Origin: Ceratothoa steindachneri
Taxonomy: Eukaryota; Arthropoda; Malacostraca; Isopoda; Cymothoidae
NCBI GenBank assembly: GCA_963969495.1
Contig: OZ018331.1
Coordinates: forward strand, 153,310,684 to 153,374,683
Direction of reading: 5' to 3'
DNA: 64,000 bases
The position numbers were made by a program, and so were the translations under genes. Shown one piece after another: positions 57,060 to 64,000 of this stretch. The notes under the pieces are model-generated. The model was not told where the DNA came from and ran no database searches. It saw only the letters and a list, made by a program, of their open reading frames with translations. Numbering within the stretch: the stretch's first letter is position 1; every line of letters starts with the position of its first letter.

Positions 57060-57306
57060 TCAGGGTTTTTTTCTGTGTGGTAGAAACCTGCACCGCCAAA
57101 AGATTCTAGAGGCTCTGCTCTTCTCATTAAAGAGATGGGCCCCAAACTTAACACCCGAAGCATCAGTTCCGAGCGAGTACTTCGCCTTTATCGCTAAAGG
57201 AACATGGTACTCCGTCTTTGACCTATAAAAGCACCAAAGAACGAAAATCCTTTTCATGACTGATTTCGCTGGAACGACTTGACCTGCATTGGTAAAGGAG
57301 GAAAAG
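57060..57306 (+). promoter_or_regulatory. P leader repeat, copy C1: TATA box and H2A-like codons
   Basis: TATAAAAGCACCAAAGAACG starts at 57,224 and matches copy B. About 60 bp further the sequence encodes GKGGKATKKS (57,290-57,320). Its upstream half matches the far end of copy B, including GAGATGGG and CCAAACTTAAC. It stands directly before J copy C in the same orientation. Confidence 0.6.
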
Positions 57307-59229
57307 CTACAAAGAAGTCCTACTACAATTGCCTTCTGTTTTCAACGCTAAGAAAAGTAAGTGAAGAGAATACCCGGAATTCCTCATCTACGCTTGGATC
57401 CAGCTACTATTGACTGGACTATCCTCACGGAACGTTAATCATGCGCGCGCGAGAGCCCAAGAGAGGAATCGAAGACGTAGAACTCGACCAGGAAACTTCT
57501 ATTCTTACAGCAGCACATCTCTGGTTCAAATAACCTTTCTGCAAATAGAAGGTCTTTAGATCCACTTGTCTCTGGCGTGTCCAAACCCCAGAAAGAAAAG
57601 GGCCCCACTCTGGGGTGGAGTGGTGAGGACAGGAAGGAGGACTCTGACAGACAAATTATTTAGGTAGGGCAGATAAGGGTGAACCAGTGAAAATCTATAA
57701 ACACGCCCCCGCGATAAGGGCCCGCTAGGTGCGTAAAAAAGAGTCATCGCGGTTGGGGCCTTCATGGCCGACCCCAGCGGCGACAAACGTGTCCCACTCC
57801 GGGTAAAGAAGCATTGACAAAAGCCAGCGCGAGAGAAGTTCTTTGAAATAACCTACTCCAAATTGGGAATGGCGCTGTGTAGGCTGAAGGAACAGCCATA
57901 TGGCTACCTGGCATTCTGTGACACCAATTAAGATATGGACAATATATTGAGCGAAAAATCCAGACAAAAAAACTGGAGGAAATTGGTCTTATCCCGAAAA
58001 TACCACAGCATGTTGCTTCTAATAGATCGATCATATGTCGACGAATCGATCCCTACGTTGGATTACAATCAGCGGAGGAAATCAAAAGGAAAATCGAACT
58101 CAAGCAGGAATGAGCAAACATAGACGAGACACATAAATTCAAAAACCACGAAGGTGAAGAATATACACACGTCTTTAAAGGGACCTTTCAGTCTACAGAA
58201 ATGACTGCAAAAGCAACTGAAAAAGGATTCGTCATGTTTACCACTAAAGTTTCTGCTAGTTGCATCGAACGTGAGGTATTCGTCCCACTGCAAGTCTTTT
58301 TCTCATGTTATGCTCTTGAGAAACATTCCACCGAAGAATGTAAACTTGAGGGCAAAGTTTGCTCGGAGTGTGCTTATCCTGGTCACACATAGAGGGAGTG
58401 CACCAATCCTAATAAAAAATGTCTTAATTGCGGCAATCAGCATCGAATATTATCAATGGCCTGCGAAATAAAAAAGACACTGATTACCAACAAGAAACAG
58501 CACATGATTGAGGAGAGAAACAAAAGTGTCAATACCACGTATGCGCAGGCTGCGAGAAAAGCCGATCAGGAAAAGACGCTTATTCAAATTGACCAGAAAA
58601 TAAAACCAGATTTAATAATGTGCATTCTCCATGCCCACTTCGCTAACGTTATAAAGCCGGGCAGCTACGCAACTGAATTCAACAAAATGCTAGTCAACAA
58701 CGTCCATAAACCGACGTCGTTCCCGGAAAAACAGCCTTCTAGCGAGTTGTTCTAGGCGCAAATTAATAAAATGTCTGAAGCCCTACCAAGGACTTGCTCC
58801 GCCTCTCGAGACCTACGATTAAACAAACCAAAAACGGCAGAACAAACTGAGTCTTAAATGTACGTAAGTCACACCCCAGAAAGCAGCGAGCCTGTATCAG
58901 TGCAACCATCAACGTCATATATACCAAGCTTCACAACCAAAGAAATATGTATGAAGATATACGGATTTCCATCACCACCAATTTCGAAATTATCTAAAAT
59001 ATATTATATCAACGACGAGATAATCAAGGAGAAATATAAATTAGATTTTGACGCTGATATGAAAAAAGAAGAAGAATTACTCCAGTCAATTAGCCAAGGG
59101 CTAGTTGAGATTTGCCCAGAATCATACCACAACCTAAGTCAAGATCAATTGAAAATGAAAAGATCGGGAAGGGTGAGATCTCCAGCAAGAGAAAAAGGAG
59201 AAAATAGTAAACAACTTAATAAGAACTAA
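57307..59229 (+). pseudogene. J copy C, ORF1 (zinc knuckles)
   Basis: Follows the P leader. The N-terminal domain appears near 57.87 kb (LKEQPYGYLAFCDTN, then a stop and DMDNILSEKSRQKNW). Zinc knuckles lie at 58.30-58.46 kb: CYALEKHSTEEC (its first Cys is Ser-Cys in context), CSECAYPGHT, a stop, REC, and CLNCGNQHRILSMAC. The conserved stretch LIMCILHAHFANVIKPGSYA matches copies B and D. A further open frame, 58,858-59,229, carries ICMKIYGFPSPPISK, the counterpart of the end domain of copy B. More diverged from A and E than those are from each other. Stops and frameshifts are frequent. Confidence 0.65.
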
Positions 59230-59231
59230 AC

Positions 59232-61970
59232 ATGGAGACCGACGTCAGACACATTAAAAACCTGAAAATATTCTCCCTCAACACGTTAATGGCTGGAGGA
59301 ACAAAAGCCGGATATAAAACGAGATTATAAGATCAGTATTCCCAGACATCTTACTAATATCTGAACATGGTTTGGACGGAGAGAGTGAACAGATAAAGAT
59401 CTATAACTATGTGGTACTAATGACAAGCCACTCAAGGAAAAGATATGACGGAGTTGCCATTGTGATTAGGGGACGTATCAGATTCAAAGAAATACAAGAT
59501 CTGGAGGAATTCTACTTAGCCATTAAGATTAAAATGACCTACGATGATATAATTGTGGCAGTGGGATACCAACCACCAAGACGTCCATATTTGCCAAACC
59601 CTAACTTTATCCGACTGTTTAGAATAGAGGCATCAACCATTTTAATAGGAGATCTAAACACACGGTGCAGAGAAGGTAGATACACCACCGCGTTCAACGG
59701 TACTGGGACTTCGCTAAGCGTATTAATTAGCAAGGATATCGTACAAATAAAAAACCCTAATTTTACTACATTTCACACGGGAAGGTCTTCAATTACACCT
59801 GATATAGTACTGACGAACCCCAACTTCTCTCTCAATCAAGTGACAACTAAAGGCCCATATATCCCGTCCGATCATGTTAGCATGATAACAACCCTCTCAA
59901 CATCTCCAATATAGGTAAAAATCTAAAGACGCAGATGTCTAGCCAACGCAAACTTAGCCGCATACAAGGAGTATCTCACGAACATATAAATAGATCAGAT
60001 GGAAGGAGCCACACCCGAATATATCGAAAGACAGCTGAATCACATAATAACAGCTCGTGGAAGCCGATCGCTTAGCTGTCCCCTGGACAGAATACAAAGT
60101 ACCACCAGCTCCAAGGTGGGAAGCAAATATATTAAACAAAATGCACCAAATGGAAGCCCTCATCAACCAGATAAATACATATGTAGCACTGCACATTATT
60201 ACAGAGAGCTGAGAGATACGAGAATTGAAATCAAGCAACTCATCAGGGAGAAATTGGGATAAAAGTGAAATAACATCATAGTTAAAGTTGATGCAGAAAG
60301 GGACCCCAAGAAATTTCGGAGCCAAATGAAAAGACTGAGGCACCTACCCTAAAAATAGAATAACAATCAAAGTTAACGGTAATGAAATCTCAGATGATGA
60401 AGAAATTGAACGCTACTTCAGAGAGTGTTGGAGAAACCGTTTTAGAATAAATGAGGAAGAAAACAGGAACTTCGATGAAAGACATGAGGGAACCGTTCTC
60501 GAAAGGATTAGGGAACTAGGTGAGGAGCTCAGCCCGCACTATAGCGTTGATGGTACTCGTCTCGCACAGGGGAATGAGAGGCCCTTCACCCATGAGGAAT
60601 ATGAGGCTGCCTTTAAGGGCTTTAACAAAAAGCTCCAGGAATAACCGGCATCACAAAGAAACATCTAATAAACGAGGCCCTATTGGAGATATTTAACGTC
60701 TGCTTTAATGTCGGTTATTTCCAAACCCAATTCAAAAAGGCCAAAATAATATTCTTGCTTAAACCAGGAAAACCTTAAAGGGATATAGGCAGCTATAGGC
60801 CTATTTCGCTCTTGGAGTTCTTGGGCAAACTCCTGGAAAAATCCTAAATAACAGAATGAGAAACTACCGGGATGCCACAGATCTATATAATAATCAACAA
60901 CATGGGTTCAGAAGAAAACTTAGTACCGAAACAACACTCGCATTGATTACTGAACGAATTGCTATCACCAAGACCAAAGACTACAACGTAGACCTGGTGC
61001 TTCGAAACAATTCCTCAGGATTTGACAAGGTATCGCTTCCGGCGCTTAAATTAAAAATAAAATATCTCGGAATGGAAACAAATATAGCACGTATACGTGG
61101 CGACTACTTGGATGGCCGCGAGGCAATCTTAAAAATAAATGATAATGAAGGAGAGCCATTCGAACTGTTAACACGGGTGCCACAAGGAGGATGCCTCAGA
61201 CCAACCCTATATGCAATTTACACGGGCAACCTGTCCCACCCTGATCAAGAATCAGCACAATATATACATAACACAGGTCGTCATCAGCAACTATCACAAC
61301 CCCAGAGATATAGCAAATAGGACAAGGGGAGAAATTTAGAACATCAATAGATAAAAGAGAGAGAACAAAATAAAAACGAACATCAACAAGTTTAGAATTA
61401 TCCCACTTGGGCGATGTAAAACTGCAAATGTTCAAATACAAGGCGAACTCTACCCATACTGCAGAAATGGCAGAGTACTTGGCCTCAAATTAACATCATC
61501 CGGGTATGTTGAGCAGTTTAAAGAAAAAATTAATGCGGCCAAGAGGACGCTAGAATCACTGTTTCGTTTCCCAACGCTATCACCGAGAAACAAAAAGAAA
61601 CTATATATGTTACTAGTGAGACCATTACTGCTGTATCCCGATTTCCCCCTTTCTTGTCTATAGCGAGACAATGATGAGGAAAGTTCAAGCGGTACAAAAT
61701 AAGGCCACATGATGTATGACCAGCGTTGCACTTTAAAACCAACCGGATCCCATCGACTATACTTCACGAAATTGTAGACATCGAGCCAATAAATATTACT
61801 GCACAAACGCGCAAAAGATATTTGACAAAAGATTAACCAATACCTACCAGAAGAAGTGACCCGACAAATAAAACTCGAAGATGAAGAATTACCGAATCTA
61901 CGTTACAAACAAACCTTTAAAAGTAGCCAGCTGCAGACGAGGCAGGCAATTTACACGATTTATAGATAAC
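59232..61970 (+). pseudogene. J copy C, ORF2 (endonuclease and reverse transcriptase), inactive
   Basis: ATG at 59,232 (METDVRHIKNLKIFSLNTLM), two bases after the ORF1 stop. An open stretch, 59,372-59,914, covers the endonuclease with ILIGDLNTRC, ITPDIVLTN and SDHVSMI. After stops, RT motifs: RPISLLEFLGKLLEK (60.8 kb), NQQHGFRRKLSTETTLALI (60.89 kb), LVLRNNSSGFDKVS (motif A; the catalytic Asp is Asn) and RVPQGGCLRPTLYAIYTGN (61.17 kb). The YADD box is lost: the frame reads QYIHNTG where it should be. The downstream thumb is fragmentary to about 61,970. No RNase H. Confidence 0.75.
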
Positions 61971-62020
61971 AATGATGCTAATGAAGAAAATAAAGAAAAT
62001 AATACGTTAAAACAATCATA

Positions 62021-62135
62021 AAAAGGATCCGTAGTAGACAATTAATTAATAAGGATAAAGTTAAAAATAATTATAATAAAAAGATCCGAAGTGGACAAAA
62101 GATTAAAAATAAAAAGATCCGTAGTGGACAAAAAA
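62021..62135. repeat. Short repeat AAAAAGATCCGTAGTGGACA, three copies
   Basis: Imperfect copies at about 62,022, 62,080 and 62,117, separated by A-rich spacers, in the 3' region of J copy C. Confidence 0.7.
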
Positions 62136-62299
62136 AACAACAATAAAAATTATGCAGCGACAAGCTCTATGAATTCACAAAATAAAATTTTCATCGAATA
62201 AAAAGACTTGAAAGCTTTAATAAGTTTCTGAGAATCAATGTAGAGACATAATGAAGAAAAGGGGCAAAAAGACTGAGGTTACCAGACAACCTGGTGCAA

Positions 62300-62660
62300 A
62301 CCCTTTCACTCTATAAACTCATTTTCTTCTCTTTACTTCTACTTCATACACAAGTTCCTCTCTTAGATCGTCGTTGATTGTGGATCCTTTTCATTCTTCG
62401 CTGCCCACGAACAACAATAAACTACCTCACCGGTAAAGAAGGCAAAACCAAGGAAGAACACCAAATCAACGCAGCCTCAACATTAACGATGACATCCGTC
62501 TGAAGATGCCTTAAGAAAAGCGAAAGCTTACGGCAAAGCCTTAAATTAGTTGTACAAAATAAAATGGATCTCCCTCAACTGATCTTTAATCTCCAACTAG
62601 GTACAAAAAAGTGCATCCGCCAGTTAGAACGTTCCCAAATAAAATTGATAAAATCAAAAT
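62300..62660 (+). promoter_or_regulatory. P leader repeat, copy C2
   Basis: Matches the reverse complement of 41.38-41.65 kb: CACCGGTAAAGAAGGCAAAA (H2A-like codons, with a change), CACCAAATCAACGCAGCCTC and GATCTCCCTCAACTGATC. CTGAAGA (62,500-62,506) and GAAA (62,522-62,525) are the hammerhead-like elements, with a poor hairpin between them. A CTATAAAC at 62,311 may be the TATA site. It ends at a (TA)n array. Confidence 0.55.
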
Positions 62661-62674
62661 AAAACCTGATTTTT

Positions 62675-62978
<304 letters not shown>

Positions 62979-63192
62979 AGCAACCGTTGTAAGTAAGCGT
63001 GGGACAAACAATGTACGAACGCGCGAAAGGAAAGAACAAAATTACCTATGTCAATAAGACAAACGCGTAAACAAACATTCCGCGTATGTAAATTTATCGA
63101 AAGACGGAAGTTTACGAAAACCTGGGTAAACATATCTGCGAGCCAAATGGTATTGTATCGCAAAGCTATTACAAGCACATCCTGTTATATAA

Positions 63193-63288
63193 ATAAAAAT
63201 GAGGATATGCAAGTAGTTCGACTTACACAGTTTTCATTAGCTCCGCCTTTAGGGTGTAGAACCTTGATTCTAGGCCACGCCCTCTAGG

Positions 63289-63372
<84 letters not shown>

Positions 63373-63469
63373 CCTAGAGGGCGTGGCCTAGAATCAAGGT
63401 TCTACACCCTAAAGGCGGAGCTAATGAAAACTGTGTAAGTCGAACTACTTGCATATCCTCATTTTTATT
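63193..63469. repeat. Near-perfect palindrome with (TA)n core
   Basis: Left arm 63,193-63,291 and right arm 63,368-63,469 appear to be exact reverse complements of about 99 bp (for example AGTTCGACTTACACAGTTTT against AAAACTGTGTAAGTCGAACT). A (TA)n of about 76 bp separates them. The arms hold no ORF. Confidence 0.95.
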
Positions 63470-64000
63470 CGGAGCAGCTCAGTTATTATGAATATTGTAT
63501 TGTTAAGATTACTAGATTACAGTTGTTAAAAAGATTATCTCGTTCAGAATTTAATAGTTCACGTGCGTTCAATATATATGGACTGCTAGTCGCTCACAAA
63601 GTAACTTCGTGACGTACAGCTTGCCCCGTAATAGTCCAATATTAGAATAAAGTATATTTTTTCAACGTCCTTCTTTGCCATGATTATTCTAAAACCTTCG
63701 GTAAACCCAGCCAAAATAAGAACATAGTGAAAAATTTATCTTCGGAGTCATACTTAATTCACCCCCTATAAATTGGTGACTATCATAATTGGTAACCCCA
63801 TAATTAAGGAACATTTATAGAACATTATCTCCTATAAGTAGTATTCAACCTATAAGCCTCCTTCTTACAGTTCTAATCGATATGTGTGAGGTATTCGCCT
63901 CGTTGAAGTCGGCACTGAGTTCTGAAGATGTTTTTCTCCTATTATGAAGAGACTGACGGATGAGATATGTCTTCACGAGGAGATGTAACCATTTTACTGC
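63470..64000. other. No gene recognised
   Basis: AT-rich sequence past the palindrome, with AATAAA at about 63,647. Nothing coding is apparent. Confidence 0.5.

Overview
The window looks like a repeat-rich, AT-rich stretch of arthropod nuclear DNA. I lean towards a malacostracan crustacean. That is inference from the element families present, from the long (TA)n arrays and from the style of the GC-rich LINE; no host gene fixes the taxon. I found no tRNA, rRNA, CRISPR or bacterial-type operon. Nearly every recognisable coding stretch belongs to a selfish element, and all but a few are broken by stops, frameshifts or later insertions. The exceptions that read open are a LINE reverse transcriptase (37.6-39.4 kb) and two small ORFs of the virus-like block. 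In the entries, 'J' is a jockey-like non-LTR family with five copies (A-E), 'PLE' means Penelope-like element, 'M1-M4' are mariner-type copies, 'P' is a TATA-containing leader repeat and 'T' is a short repeat next to (TA)n arrays.

Layout. 1.3-3.4 kb: an unnamed arthropod selfish gene (minus). 4.2-9.0 kb: a BEL/Pao retrotransposon (gag, protease, RT start) split by mariner M1, which has a 43-bp minisatellite of about 27 units expanded inside its transposase. 9.9-10.8 kb: mariner M2 with its catalytic core deleted. 11.85-19.8 kb: a decayed adintovirus/Polinton-like block with a packaging ATPase and small virion-type genes on minus and a protein-primed type B DNA polymerase on plus. 20.4-21.0 kb: Ty3/gypsy protease-RT relic. 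22.1-24.5 kb: PLE reverse transcriptase interrupted by mariner M3. 25.05-28.97 kb: a hAT element with a perfect 8-bp target duplication. 29.1-33.9 kb: J copy A. 36.0-37.2 kb: J copy D. 37.5-39.4 kb: CR1/Rex-like LINE. 40.0-41.0 kb: M4 relic. 41.3-43.6 kb: P leader and J copy B. 43.9-53.9 kb: inverted PLE 3' sequence carrying two nested LINEs (J copy E and a GC-rich I/LOA-like element), both dated by target duplications. 54.2-56.3 kb: a second unnamed selfish gene. 57.1-62.0 kb: J copy C. 62.3-63.5 kb: leader repeat, composite (TA)n block and a near-perfect palindrome around a (TA)n core.

Three things stand out. First, the partial virus-like block keeps an ATPase, a polymerase and small virion-type genes in recognisable order but lacks any integrase, capsid or protease I can see. 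Second, the leaders of several J copies and of the P repeat encode a short peptide very like the histone H2A N-terminal tail, in two cases shortly downstream of a TATA box. Third, the target duplications allow the order of nested insertions between 43.6 and 53.9 kb to be read directly.
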